Source: Nocardioides sp.
GTDB lineage: Bacteria > Actinomycetota > Actinomycetes > Propionibacteriales > Nocardioidaceae
DNA length: 52,456 nucleotides
Assembly: GCF_014360585.1 (NCBI RefSeq)
Contig: NZ_JACIXG010000033.1
Span: 1 to 52,456, forward strand
Reading direction: 5' to 3'
The notes under the pieces were generated by a model. The model did no database searches and had not been told where the DNA came from. It was given only the letters and a program-made list of their open reading frames with translations. Position 1 is the first letter of the stretch; the number at the start of each line of letters is the position of its first letter. Positions 25,000 through 33,820 of the stretch are shown here, piece by piece. The position numbers were made by a program, and so were the translations under genes.

Positions 25000-25671
25000 A
25001 TGACGGCGATTGGGAAGCACAGCAACCAGATGACGCCCGTTGGCGGTAGCGAAGGCGACGTATCCCGCGAGGGGGGAGTGATCTCTCGCTGGGCGGCGCA
25101 CCTCGCCGGTCAGCGCCCGGTGGGGATCGGCCAGACGCTGCCCCCGCACTCGCCGGATTGCGCCGGATGCGGGCCGGATAATCCGGCCGGCCTGCATCTG
25201 CGTGCGGTCCGCACCGCGTCGGGAGTCGAAGCAGTCCACTGCTTCGACGAGGCGCATGTAGGAGCCCCAGGTATCGCGCATGGAGGAGCGGTCGCACTCG
25301 CGTTCGACGACTTGTTTGGGTTCGTGCTCTACACGGTCGGATCGCTCGCCGTCACTCGCAGCCTTACCGTCGAGTACCGAGCACCGTTCCGGTTGCGCCA
25401 GCCGTACACCTTCTGCGCCAACGTGGCCCAACGGGAAGGACGACGGCTGCTGCTCCACGCCGAGGCGCGGGACGACAATGGACGGGGGGTCGGATCCGCC
25501 GAGGCCACCTTCGTGGTCGTCGGTGCTGAACATTTCGCCGCGAACGCTGGACAAGGAATGAGCCCCGGCGAATGCGACCTGCAGATGAGAGATCCGAGAG
25601 GTCCGAGCAACGTGCCCAGTTCAGTAGCGGTGTCCTACGTGCACAGCCAGCCATCGGTGGAGGTCCAGTGA
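25000..25671 (+). CDS. PaaI/hotdog-fold thioesterase, paralogue of 9408-9905
   Basis: 223 aa. The hotdog core spans about residues 45-180, with HSPDCAGCGPDNPAGLHL, HVGAPGIAHGGAVALAFDD and SLTVEYRAPFRLRQPY. A 40-residue N-terminal and a 40-residue C-terminal tail are extra compared with the shorter paralogue at 9408. It probably hydrolyses the acyl-CoA made by the preceding ligase, or proofreads it. ATG 25000 lies in the 55-bp gap after the ligase, with GAGAAG upstream; its stop overlaps the GTG of the acyltransferase gene. Confidence 0.88.
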   Translation: MTAIGKHSNQMTPVGGSEGDVSREGGVISRWAAHLAGQRPVGIGQTLPPHSPDCAGCGPDNPAGLHLRAVRTASGVEAVHCFDEAHVGAPGIAHGGAVALAFDDLFGFVLYTVGSLAVTRSLTVEYRAPFRLRQPYTFCANVAQREGRRLLLHAEARDDNGRGVGSAEATFVVVGAEHFAANAGQGMSPGECDLQMRDPRGPSNVPSSVAVSYVHSQPSVEVQ

Positions 25672-26462
25672 GGTTACCTGCGTTTCTACCTGGGTGGGGC
25701 GTGGCGTGGTGGATCGCGTTCTTGGTCTGCAAGCCGGCGTTGGTCTTGGTGCGCCGTCGGGACTGGCATGGCGTTGAACAGATCCCATCCAGCGGCGGCG
25801 TGGTGCTCGCCGTGAACCACGTTTCCCATGTTGACCCGCTGCTCATTGCCGAGATGGTGCTCGCGAACGGAAGGACTCCGGCATTCCTTGCCAAGAGCAG
25901 TCTGTTCGGCGAGCGCATCGTGGGGTGGTGGTTCCGTGCCGCCGGGCATGTGGAGGTTGACCGTTCTCGTGGCGCGGACGGATTCGGCGCCGCCTTGACA
26001 TCTCTCCGCGGCGGTGCGCTTCTTGTCATCTATCCCGAAGGATCGATTACGAGAGACCCCGACGGCCGCATGATGGATCTCAAGACAGGAGCGGTGCGGC
26101 TGGCACTCGAGTCAGGAGCACCGTTGATTCCGGTGGTGCAACGAGGCGCTCAAGAGATCCTGCCCGCCTATAGCCGGCGCCCGAGGCTGTTCAAGCGGAC
26201 GACCGTCAGTATCAACGTCGGTCGTCCGCTGGACCTTACCGATCTCAGAGAGCAAGGACTTGAGCCTGAAGCGGTCAGCGCAGGAACACGTCGGCTGGCC
26301 GACACGCTTGCCCGAATGTTGGAGCAATTGTCGGACGGGCGCGGCACCGGTCTGTCTCCGTCGCTCGACTTGCACGTGGGTGGTGACGATCACAAGCGGT
26401 CACGCGACGACTTCGCCCGCCAGCAACTGCGATGCCTAGATGCGTCACAGAGCGGTCCGTAG
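25668..26462 (+). CDS. PlsC-family 1-acyl-glycerol-3-phosphate acyltransferase
   Basis: 264 aa membrane-associated acyltransferase. The catalytic HX4D is His51-Asp56 (NHVSHVD) and the phosphate-binding motif is YPEGSI. A hydrophobic N-terminal segment (about 10-28) would anchor it. GTG at 25668 overlaps the thioesterase stop (GTGA) and has GGAGG five bases before it. It would transfer the acyl group to a glycerol or related acceptor. The last ~30 residues read through into DNA that looks like a transposase remnant on the other strand, so the native C-terminus may have been replaced. Confidence 0.9.
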   Translation: MRLPAFLPGWGVAWWIAFLVCKPALVLVRRRDWHGVEQIPSSGGVVLAVNHVSHVDPLLIAEMVLANGRTPAFLAKSSLFGERIVGWWFRAAGHVEVDRSRGADGFGAALTSLRGGALLVIYPEGSITRDPDGRMMDLKTGAVRLALESGAPLIPVVQRGAQEILPAYSRRPRLFKRTTVSINVGRPLDLTDLREQGLEPEAVSAGTRRLADTLARMLEQLSDGRGTGLSPSLDLHVGGDDHKRSRDDFARQQLRCLDASQSGP

Positions 26463-26578
26463 TAGGCCCGACTGGTTGGGTCCTCCAGGGCGGCGAACGC
26501 GGGGAGGAAGAACACGCGTTTGAGCTGCAGCCGGACCTCGGGCCGGTACATCAGGCCCTTCGGGACTGCTGCACGTAA
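26455..26578 (-). pseudogene. Possible IS110-type transposase C-terminal remnant
   Basis: On the minus strand one frame reads LMYRPEVRLQLKRVFFLPAF then AALEDPTSRAYY, reminiscent of the C-terminal part of IS110-family transposases (xRVFYLSAxxA...SRxYYxRKR). It stops resembling them right after RAYY, at the end of the acyltransferase gene. No terminal repeats or upstream transposase domain are present. This is a motif impression only. Confidence 0.3.
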
Positions 26579-26701
26579 TGGTGACAGTTGGGTTAGGACG
26601 CCCGGGTGACGGTTGGGGTCATGATGGTCTCGCAGTCGATCAGGGTCAATTGGGCGAGTCGTGCTTGGCGTCGGCGGCGGTGGTCTTCGGATCGCGGCGG
26701 C

Positions 26702-27943
26702 TCAGGCCAGGTTGTCAGGTGAATGAAACAGCTCCCGGTGCTGGATCGCCAGCCGGAGCTCGTCCCCGGTCTTGGCTACCGGCCGGTCCAGTAGATCCTC
26801 CGCCCGGCCAAGCCGATACCGGATGGTGTTGCGGTGCACGCAGAGTTCCTCGGCTGTGTCCTCCACGCTTCCACCGTGTGACAGGAAGGCTAGAACCGTT
26901 TCGCGTATCCGTGCCGTCGGCTCATCGGATGAACCCAGCGGCCCCAGCACACGATCGACGAACCGGTCGACCTCGGGACTGCAGCCGAGCAGCGCAAGGA
27001 GCTCGATCTGCTCGTAGCGCATGACAGCTGCTGATCCACCGCCACTCGTGGCGGCCTCAAGGGTGCGTCGGGCATCATCGTGGCTGCTGACGAACCCCGC
27101 CTGGCCGGGGGCGGGTGTGCCGGCGTACAGTGCTGCGCTGATGCTCACCAGGTCGGGGGCGAGGTTCTCGAGACCGCCTAGATCCGGCTGGTCACGCGTG
27201 CCGATCCAGGCCCACAGTTGACGGCCGCCGGGGTGGACTACAAGAGGACTACTCCCGCCGAGTAGGCTCGCTACCTCGTGGACGATACGTTCGAGCCCGT
27301 CGATGGCATAAGCGTCGGCGGTCTCCAGGATCAAGGCGGTGTGCCTCACCGACATCGGATAGCCGCCCAGAGCGGCCGAGGCGCGCCGGGGGTCGGTGGG
27401 CTCGTTAGCCAAGAGGGCCTTCACGACTTCGTACTGCCTCGCCGCCACGCCCTTGGTGCGGCGGGAACTCTCGGCATGGAAGATCTCGGTGGAGTCTGTG
27501 ATCGCTCCGTCGATCCATGAGCTCGCGCGGCCCCAGAAGAAAATGAGCAGCGCAGCATGGTCGATCTGGTCGGTCGGCAGTGCGTTGACGACGCCGGTGA
27601 CGTAGTGCCATGACTCCTGCTGAGCCACTCTGTACATCTTGATCAGAAGCTCCAGCGGCAGTTGACGGCCGGCGACCTCACGAGCCAATTGACTGCCCGC
27701 TTTAGGCAGGTGGGCGTGGAAATCGGGTTGGCCGAAGGCCGCTAGGAAAGCAAGCCAGTGCTCCCTGACGGCGTCCTCCAGGAGCGCGAAAAAATCCGGC
27801 GCCGAGGCGAGTTCGGGCAACTCGCGCCGGATCGCGCTGCTGGTCCGGGTGACCCACCGTTCGACCATCTCCGGGCGCAATTCGTCGGCGACGAACCGGG
27901 GGAGCCAGGTGGCGAAATCGGCGGGAAGAGCATCGATGGACAA
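26702..27943 (-). CDS. PucR-family transcriptional regulator
   Basis: 413 aa. The N-terminal ~170 residues match the helical sensory region of PucR/CdaR-like actinobacterial regulators (LPLELLIKMYRVAQQESWHY). A GGDEF-like middle region follows. The C-terminal HTH_30 motif is DTAEELCVHRNTIRYRLGRA. TTG at 27943 follows GGGAGGG with 7-base spacing, preferred to the upstream GTG at 28009. It is divergent from the sterol-oxidase/mce operon and is the likely regulator, perhaps sensing a sterol or its degradation product (inference). Confidence 0.9.
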   Translation of the reverse strand: MSIDALPADFATWLPRFVADELRPEMVERWVTRTSSAIRRELPELASAPDFFALLEDAVREHWLAFLAAFGQPDFHAHLPKAGSQLAREVAGRQLPLELLIKMYRVAQQESWHYVTGVVNALPTDQIDHAALLIFFWGRASSWIDGAITDSTEIFHAESSRRTKGVAARQYEVVKALLANEPTDPRRASAALGGYPMSVRHTALILETADAYAIDGLERIVHEVASLLGGSSPLVVHPGGRQLWAWIGTRDQPDLGGLENLAPDLVSISAALYAGTPAPGQAGFVSSHDDARRTLEAATSGGGSAAVMRYEQIELLALLGCSPEVDRFVDRVLGPLGSSDEPTARIRETVLAFLSHGGSVEDTAEELCVHRNTIRYRLGRAEDLLDRPVAKTGDELRLAIQHRELFHSPDNLA

Positions 27944-28199
27944 CTGAAATCCCTCCCGGATTGGGTAGCGCTGGCTTGCCAGGCTAGCCCAATTTGTGAC
28001 CCCGGCCACGTCGTGATCGCGTCAGTGCTGCGGCACGGCCTAGTTTGCGGAAAGGCATGGAGCGGTTGTCGTGTTGCACAGTCCGGGCGCCCATATTTGG
28101 TGCTGCCTACAAGAGGTCTCCGCGAGCCCGGTGTTGAACTTCGCAAGCCCAGTCATGTGACGGGTGACACGTTTCCAAAGGACTGAAAGTGATGTTCCG

Positions 28200-29954
28200 G
28201 TGAACGCATCGAGCCCTGAACAGGTCTACGACGTCGTCGTGGTCGGCTCCGGCTTCGGCGGCTCGGTCGCCGCTCTGCGACTGGTCGAGAAGGGCTACCG
28301 GGTGCTGGTGCTCGAGGCCGGTCGCCGGTTCCGCGACGAGGACTTCGCGGCGACCTCCTGGGATGCCCGGAGGTTCCTGTTCGCGCCTCGGATCGGCTGC
28401 TTCGGGATCCAGCGCATCCGGCTCCTCCGCGACGTGGTCGTGCTGGCCGGCGCCGGCGTGGGCGGTGGGTCGCTGGTGTACGCGAACACGCTCTACGAGC
28501 CGCGCTCGGACGCGTTCTACCGCGACGCTCAGTGGTCCCACATCACCGACTGGCGCGACGAGCTGGCTCCCTACTACGACCAGGCAAAACGCATGCTCGG
28601 GGTCCGGCCCAACCCGACGACCACCCGGCCCGACGAGATCATGGGCGAGGTCGCCGCCGAGCTCGGCGTGGCCGACACCTACGGTCCCGCGCCGGTCGGG
28701 GTCTTCTTCGGTCGCGGTGACACGTTGGAGCCGGGCGTAACGGTCGCCGACCCGTACTTCGGCGGGGTCGGCCCCGACCGCACCGGTTGTCTGGAGTGCG
28801 GCGAGTGCATGACCGGATGTCGGCACAACGCGAAGAACACGCTGCTGAAGAACTACCTCCATCTCGCCGAGCGGGGTGGTGCCGAGGTGCGGGAGCTCAC
28901 CACCGTCGACAGCATCACCCCGTACGACTGCGGCTACCGCATCGCGGTTCACGAGTCGGGCGGCTCGCGCCGCCGCACCGCGCACACGATCACGGCCGAC
29001 CAGGTCATCATCGCTGCCGGCACCTGGGGTACGCAGGAGCTGCTGCACACCATGAAGCAGCGCGGGCTCCTACCCGGCCTCTCGGACCGGCTCGGTGAGC
29101 TGACCCGCACGAACTCCGAAGCGCTGTGCACCGCGAGCATGCGGCCCGGAGCCCGGATCGACGGCGACCTCAACCGCGGCGTCGCCATCACCAGCTCGAT
29201 CCACCCCAACGACCACACCCACATCGAGCCGGTGCGCTACGGCGCCGGCTCCGGGTTCATGGGGTTGCTCACCACCGTCATGACCGACGGCGGCGGCCGG
29301 GTGCCCAGGGCGCTGAAGTGGATCGGCCAGATCCTGCGCCACCCCGTCCAGTTCCTCGGTCACTACCTGGGGATCCGCACCTGGGCGGAGCGTACGGTCA
29401 TCGCCTTGGTCATGCAGACCAGCGACAACTCGATCACCGTCTTCGGCAAGAAGCGGCGCTTCGGTCGCGGGGCGCTGCGGCTGTCCTCGAAGCAGGGCCA
29501 CGGCGAGCCGAACCCGACCTGGATCCCGGTCGCCAACCAGGCGATCCGCAGCATCAGCGAGAAGATCGACGGCCGGCCGTTCTCGAGCATCGGCGAGATC
29601 TTCAACATCCCGATGACGGCCCACTTCCTTGGTGGCTGCGTCATCGGGGACAGCGCCGAGAGCGGCGTCGTCGACCCCTACCACCGCGTCCACGGCCACC
29701 CTGGGCTGCACATCACCGACGGCTCGACGATCTCCGCCAACCTCGGCGTGAACCCGAGCCTGACCATCACCGCGCAGGCCGAGCGCGCCATGTCCTTGTG
29801 GCCGAACAAGGGCGAGACCGACCTGCGCCCGCCGCTCGGTGCCGCATACGAGCGGATCGCGCCGGTCGGCCCGAAGCAGCCGATGGTGCCGGCCGAGGCG
29901 CCGGCCGCGTTGCGGCTTCCGGTGGTCGAGATCAACGGTCGGGCCGCTTCATGA
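28200..29954 (+). CDS. GMC-type sterol oxidase (ChoD-like)
   Basis: 584 aa FAD-dependent oxidoreductase. The FAD motif is VVVGSGFGGSVAAL near the N-terminus, AGAGVGGGSLVYANTL follows, and a four-Cys block GCLECGECMTGC is typical of ChoD-type proteins. The C-terminus carries the catalytic His in MTAHFLGGC and the Asn in SANLGVNPSLTITA. The length matches mycobacterial ChoD. It would oxidise a 3-hydroxysteroid or similar alcohol imported by the downstream Mce system. GTG 28200 versus 28164 is not decided by a clear ribosome site. It overlaps the YrbE gene (ATGA). Confidence 0.9.
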   Translation: MNASSPEQVYDVVVVGSGFGGSVAALRLVEKGYRVLVLEAGRRFRDEDFAATSWDARRFLFAPRIGCFGIQRIRLLRDVVVLAGAGVGGGSLVYANTLYEPRSDAFYRDAQWSHITDWRDELAPYYDQAKRMLGVRPNPTTTRPDEIMGEVAAELGVADTYGPAPVGVFFGRGDTLEPGVTVADPYFGGVGPDRTGCLECGECMTGCRHNAKNTLLKNYLHLAERGGAEVRELTTVDSITPYDCGYRIAVHESGGSRRRTAHTITADQVIIAAGTWGTQELLHTMKQRGLLPGLSDRLGELTRTNSEALCTASMRPGARIDGDLNRGVAITSSIHPNDHTHIEPVRYGAGSGFMGLLTTVMTDGGGRVPRALKWIGQILRHPVQFLGHYLGIRTWAERTVIALVMQTSDNSITVFGKKRRFGRGALRLSSKQGHGEPNPTWIPVANQAIRSISEKIDGRPFSSIGEIFNIPMTAHFLGGCVIGDSAESGVVDPYHRVHGHPGLHITDGSTISANLGVNPSLTITAQAERAMSLWPNKGETDLRPPLGAAYERIAPVGPKQPMVPAEAPAALRLPVVEINGRAAS

Positions 29955-30805
29955 CGGCCACCCAGACAGACCGGATGGAGCCGTCCGGTCCCCGCGGCAT
30001 GACGCCCGAGCGTCAGCGGATCGCCGCCGAGGCGCTCCAGTCGAACGCCCTCTTCAAGGCTCTGGCGTCCTTCGGCGACTTCTACGCTTTCGTCGTCTCG
30101 GTCTTCCGCAAGGGGTTCACGCACAGCTTCCAGTTCCGCGAGTTCGTCTCCCAGGCCTGGTTCATCACGACCGTCTCGTTCTGGCCCGCGCTCCTGGTCG
30201 CGATCCCGTTCTGCGTCGTCATCATCTTCCAGGTCAACCAGCTCCTGATCGAGATCGGCGCGGTCGACCTCGCCGGGGCCGGGGCCGCCGTCGCCGTCGT
30301 CCGTGAGATCGGTCCGATCGTCAGCGTCCTGGTCGTCGCCGGTGCCGGGGCGACCGCGATCTGCGCGGACCTGGGCTCCCGCAAGATCCGCGAGGAGATC
30401 GACGCGATGACCACGCTCGGGATCGACCCGATCCACCGGCTCGTCGTGCCGCGCGTGGCCGCCTCGACCCTGGTGGGCATCGCCCTCAACGGACTGGTGA
30501 CCGTCGTCGGCCTGGTCGGCGGCTACTTCTTCTCGGTGGTGCTGCAGGGCGCGACCCCAGGGCTCTACCTCAACGACCTCACCCTTCTCGTGGGCTTGTC
30601 AGACTTCATCGCAGCTGAGGCGAAAGCCGCGATCTTCGGACTGCTGGCCGGGTTGACTGCCTGCTACCTGGGCCTCAACGCCAAGGGCGGCCCCAAGGGC
30701 GTCGGGGAAGCGGTGAACCAGACAGTCGTGTTCGCGTTCATGCTTCTGTTCGCCGCCAACAGCGTGATCAGCACCCTGTTCCTCCAGTTCAAGTTGGGAG
30801 CCTGA
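29951..30805 (+). CDS. yrbEA: YrbE/MlaE-type permease (first)
   Basis: 284 aa inner-membrane permease of the Mce lipid importer, with a hydrophilic 40-residue N-terminus and about five membrane segments. The MlaE EQ-loop region, which contacts the ATPase, is seen in ADLGSRKIREEIDAMTTLGI. It pairs with the YrbE at 30807 to form the transmembrane core powered by the ATPase at 39580. ATG at 29951 overlaps the oxidase stop, so the oxidase and importer are one transcript. Confidence 0.96.
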   Translation: MTATQTDRMEPSGPRGMTPERQRIAAEALQSNALFKALASFGDFYAFVVSVFRKGFTHSFQFREFVSQAWFITTVSFWPALLVAIPFCVVIIFQVNQLLIEIGAVDLAGAGAAVAVVREIGPIVSVLVVAGAGATAICADLGSRKIREEIDAMTTLGIDPIHRLVVPRVAASTLVGIALNGLVTVVGLVGGYFFSVVLQGATPGLYLNDLTLLVGLSDFIAAEAKAAIFGLLAGLTACYLGLNAKGGPKGVGEAVNQTVVFAFMLLFAANSVISTLFLQFKLGA

Positions 30806-30806
30806 G

Positions 30807-31610
30807 ATGGCGGTCAACGCATCAGCACTCCGCGAGCTCGGCGAGCAGCTCGCCTTCCATGCACGCGCCTACTCCCACGTCCCTCATGCCTTCCACCGCT
30901 ACCGCAAGGAAGTCGTCCGGCTCCTGGCCGAGGTCGCGATGGGAACCGGGGCCTTGGCACTGATCGGCGGGACCGTTCTCGTGATCGGGTTTCTCACCGC
31001 GGCGTCGGGCATCGAGGTCGGCCTGCAGGCGTACACCTCCTTCGACAACATCGGCGTCTCCGCGCTGTCGGGATTCTTCTCGGCGTACTTCAACACCCGC
31101 GAGGTGGCTCCGATCATCGCCGGGATCGCGCTCACCGCGACCGTCGGCGCGGGCTTCACCGCCCAGATCGGCGCGATGCGGGTCTCAGAAGAGATCGATG
31201 CGCTCGAGGTGATGGCGGTGCCGCCGGTGCCCTACCTGGTCACCACCCGGATCATGGCCGGGCTCATCGCGGTCATCCCGCTGTACGCCATCGCGGTGAT
31301 GATGTGCTGGCTGGCGACCCGGCTCGTGGTGACCGTCGGCTACGACGAGGCACCGGGTACCTACCAGCACTACTTCGACACCTTCCTGATCCCCGGCGAC
31401 CTGTTCCTGTCCATGTTGAAGGTCACGATCATGGCGCTGGTCGTGGTCTCGGTGTGCTGCTACCACGGATTCAAGGCCGCGGGCGGACCCGCCGGCGTCG
31501 GCCGTGCCGTCGGCCGCGCCGTGCGGTCGGCCCTCATCGCCATCATGTTCGTCGACCTGATCTTCGGCATCGCCATCTGGGGCGGTCCGTCGGTCCACAT
31601 CGCGGGGTGA
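30807..31610 (+). CDS. yrbEB: YrbE/MlaE-type permease (second)
   Basis: 267 aa second permease subunit. It has the same architecture as its neighbour, with the ATPase-contact loop IGAMRVSEEIDALEVMAVPP and multiple hydrophobic segments. It starts one base after the stop of the first YrbE gene. The heterodimer of YrbE proteins is standard for actinobacterial Mce systems. Confidence 0.96.
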   Translation: MAVNASALRELGEQLAFHARAYSHVPHAFHRYRKEVVRLLAEVAMGTGALALIGGTVLVIGFLTAASGIEVGLQAYTSFDNIGVSALSGFFSAYFNTREVAPIIAGIALTATVGAGFTAQIGAMRVSEEIDALEVMAVPPVPYLVTTRIMAGLIAVIPLYAIAVMMCWLATRLVVTVGYDEAPGTYQHYFDTFLIPGDLFLSMLKVTIMALVVVSVCCYHGFKAAGGPAGVGRAVGRAVRSALIAIMFVDLIFGIAIWGGPSVHIAG

Positions 31611-31616
31611 TCGGGC

Positions 31617-32792
31617 ATGGTTGATCGTCACGTCACGTACGGCCTCACCTTCATCGCGCTGATCCTCGCGCTGATCGTCGGCACCGTCGCCAGCTATGAG
31701 GGCGTCTTCCGCTCCACCGTCCCGCTCACCGTCTCCTCCGACCGGGCCGGTCTGACTTTGGCCCCGGGGGCAGCGGTCAAACTCCGAGGTGTGGTGATCG
31801 GCCGGGTCGGTTCGGTCGACCATGACGCCGGCGACGGGGTCTCGATCCAGCTCGAAATCGACCAGGACGAGCTCAATCAGATCTCCAGCGACACCACCGC
31901 CGAGATCGTCCCGCCGACAGCGTTCGGAGCAAAGTACATCCAGCTCAACCCCGGTGAGCCGGGCGCCGAGCGGATCCAGGCCGGGTCCACGATCGACGCC
32001 GACCGGGTCACGGTCGAGGTCGACGAGGCGTTCGAGAACCTCACTCAGGTACTGGACACGGCCAAGCCTGCCGAGGTCGCGGCCGCGCTCACCGCCGTCT
32101 CGCAGGCGGTCGACCAGCGCGGCGAGGACATCGGGCTCCTGATCACCCAGACCAACGGCTACCTCACCTCGTTCAACCCCTATCTGAGCACCCTCACCAG
32201 CGACATCAGGTCGGGCGCGAGCGTCGCTCAGACCTACGACACCGCGCGGCCCGACCTGGTGGCCCTGGCCGACAAGGCTGCGGTGACCAGCAGGACCCTG
32301 ACCACCCAGCAGAAGTCGCTGCACGCCTTCGAGGTCAGCCTGTACTCCTTCGACAACAGCGCGAGCCAGCTGCTGGACAGCTCGGGTAGGCGGCTGACCA
32401 CCACGTTGAAGCTGACCGCCCCGGTCGCTGACGTAGTCGAGCGCTACTCGCCGGAGCTCCCGTGCACGATCCTCGGCCTCGCCTCGGCCAACAAGCTCGC
32501 CGAGGCCGCCGTCGGCGGCACACATCCGGGAATCACCACGATCACCCGCATCGTCCCGGGTCGCGATCCATACACGTACGAGCGCAACCTGCCGAAGATC
32601 GGCGACACCAGGTCTCCCGAGTGCTACGGGCTTCCGTACGTCACCGAGGAGGAGGCACAGGCTGCGGTGCCGACCTTCGCAACCGGCGCCAACCCCTACG
32701 CGGGCAAGCAGCCCACGGTCCAGGAGAACACGCTCACCACGCTGCTCGGCCTGCTGGCCGGTGGCGCCAACGCCGCAGGAGGTAAACAGTGA
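31617..32792 (+). CDS. mceA: MceA-type substrate-binding protein
   Basis: 391 aa. A single N-terminal membrane anchor (GLTFIALILALIVGTVAS) is followed by the MlaD/MCE domain (about 35-115; LRGVVIGRVGSVD, AEIVPPTAFGAKYIQLN). A long helical region follows and forms the tunnel in Mce assemblies. The C-terminus ends with a conserved SPECYGLPYV-containing block typical of MceA. It is the first of six mce genes in canonical A-F order. Confidence 0.94.
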   Translation: MVDRHVTYGLTFIALILALIVGTVASYEGVFRSTVPLTVSSDRAGLTLAPGAAVKLRGVVIGRVGSVDHDAGDGVSIQLEIDQDELNQISSDTTAEIVPPTAFGAKYIQLNPGEPGAERIQAGSTIDADRVTVEVDEAFENLTQVLDTAKPAEVAAALTAVSQAVDQRGEDIGLLITQTNGYLTSFNPYLSTLTSDIRSGASVAQTYDTARPDLVALADKAAVTSRTLTTQQKSLHAFEVSLYSFDNSASQLLDSSGRRLTTTLKLTAPVADVVERYSPELPCTILGLASANKLAEAAVGGTHPGITTITRIVPGRDPYTYERNLPKIGDTRSPECYGLPYVTEEEAQAAVPTFATGANPYAGKQPTVQENTLTTLLGLLAGGANAAGGKQ

Positions 32793-33820
32793 CCAGCAAC
32801 AGTAAACTTCGGCGCCGGGAGCGTTCCGACCTGATCAAGTTCGGAATCTTCTTGGTGGTCGCGGCGCTGTTCACCTACTGGGTCGGTGTGGTGACGGCCG
32901 CGCATCGCCCCGGCGACCGGGTTACGTACGATGCCGTCTTCGCCAACGTGTCGGGTCTCCAAAAGGGCGACTCGGTCCGGATCGCCGGCGTGGACGTCGG
33001 CAAGGTCACGGCCCTGGCAGTCCAGCGCGACGCGACCGTGCGCGTCTCCTTTGACGTCCCGCGGGACCAGAAGCTCAACGCCTCGACCGAGGCCACGGTG
33101 CAGTACCGGAACCTCATCGGCGACCGGATCGTCCAACTCAGCCGGCCCGACCCGGACGCCAGACCGATCAAGGCCGGCGACACCATCCCAATATCCCAGA
33201 CCAGGCCGGCCCTCGACCTCGACCTGCTGCTCAACGGGTTCAAGCCGCTCTTCGCGGGCCTTGCCCCGGCGCAGATCAACGCCTTCTCCGGTGACCTGAT
33301 CAAGATCCTCCAAGGGCAGAGCTCCGCCATCTCCACGCTGGTGCAGCGGGCGGCCTCGCTCACCACGACGCTCGGGAACCGCCAGGAGCTGATCGGGGAG
33401 GTGATCCGCAACCTCAACACTGTCGTCGGCACCCTCGATGACAAGCGCGAGACCATCCAGGCGCTCATCGACCAGTTCAGCAAGCTTCTCGACGGTCTCG
33501 AGCAGCAGGACACCCAGATCCTCGATGCAGCGGCGCAGACCGACCGGTTCGCCCGTGACGCGGCGTCACTGGTCGAGGCGGGCAGGGAAGACCTGGCGGC
33601 CGACCTTACTCAGCTCACCAAGACGGCGAACGGCATCAACCAGGAGCAGGCCACTCTTCAGCAGGTCCTGCAGAAGCTGCCGAACCACTACGCGGCGATC
33701 CAGAACACCGCCTCGTACGGCAACTACTTCAACTTCTTCCTGTGTGGGGTCCGGATCCAGACCGAGGCCACCATCACGACTCCCTGGATCATGTCCGACA
33801 CGCAGAGGTGCAAACGATGA
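32789..33820 (+). CDS. mceB: MceB-type substrate-binding protein
   Basis: 343 aa. N-terminal anchor near residues 12-30, MCE domain with VFANVSGLQKGDSVRIAGVD and YRNLIGDRIVQLSRP, then a helical C-terminal region containing NRQELIGEVIRNLN and a Cys near the end (FFLCGVRIQ). GTG start overlapping the mceA stop. It is expected to heterohexamerise with the other Mce proteins into a periplasm-spanning lipid channel. Confidence 0.94.
   Translation: MTSNSKLRRRERSDLIKFGIFLVVAALFTYWVGVVTAAHRPGDRVTYDAVFANVSGLQKGDSVRIAGVDVGKVTALAVQRDATVRVSFDVPRDQKLNASTEATVQYRNLIGDRIVQLSRPDPDARPIKAGDTIPISQTRPALDLDLLLNGFKPLFAGLAPAQINAFSGDLIKILQGQSSAISTLVQRAASLTTTLGNRQELIGEVIRNLNTVVGTLDDKRETIQALIDQFSKLLDGLEQQDTQILDAAAQTDRFARDAASLVEAGREDLAADLTQLTKTANGINQEQATLQQVLQKLPNHYAAIQNTASYGNYFNFFLCGVRIQTEATITTPWIMSDTQRCKR

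Noticed and set aside
31185..32525. 446-aa minus-strand frame over yrbE/mceA
   Set aside because: Gly/Asp/Arg-rich shadow of well-supported mce genes.
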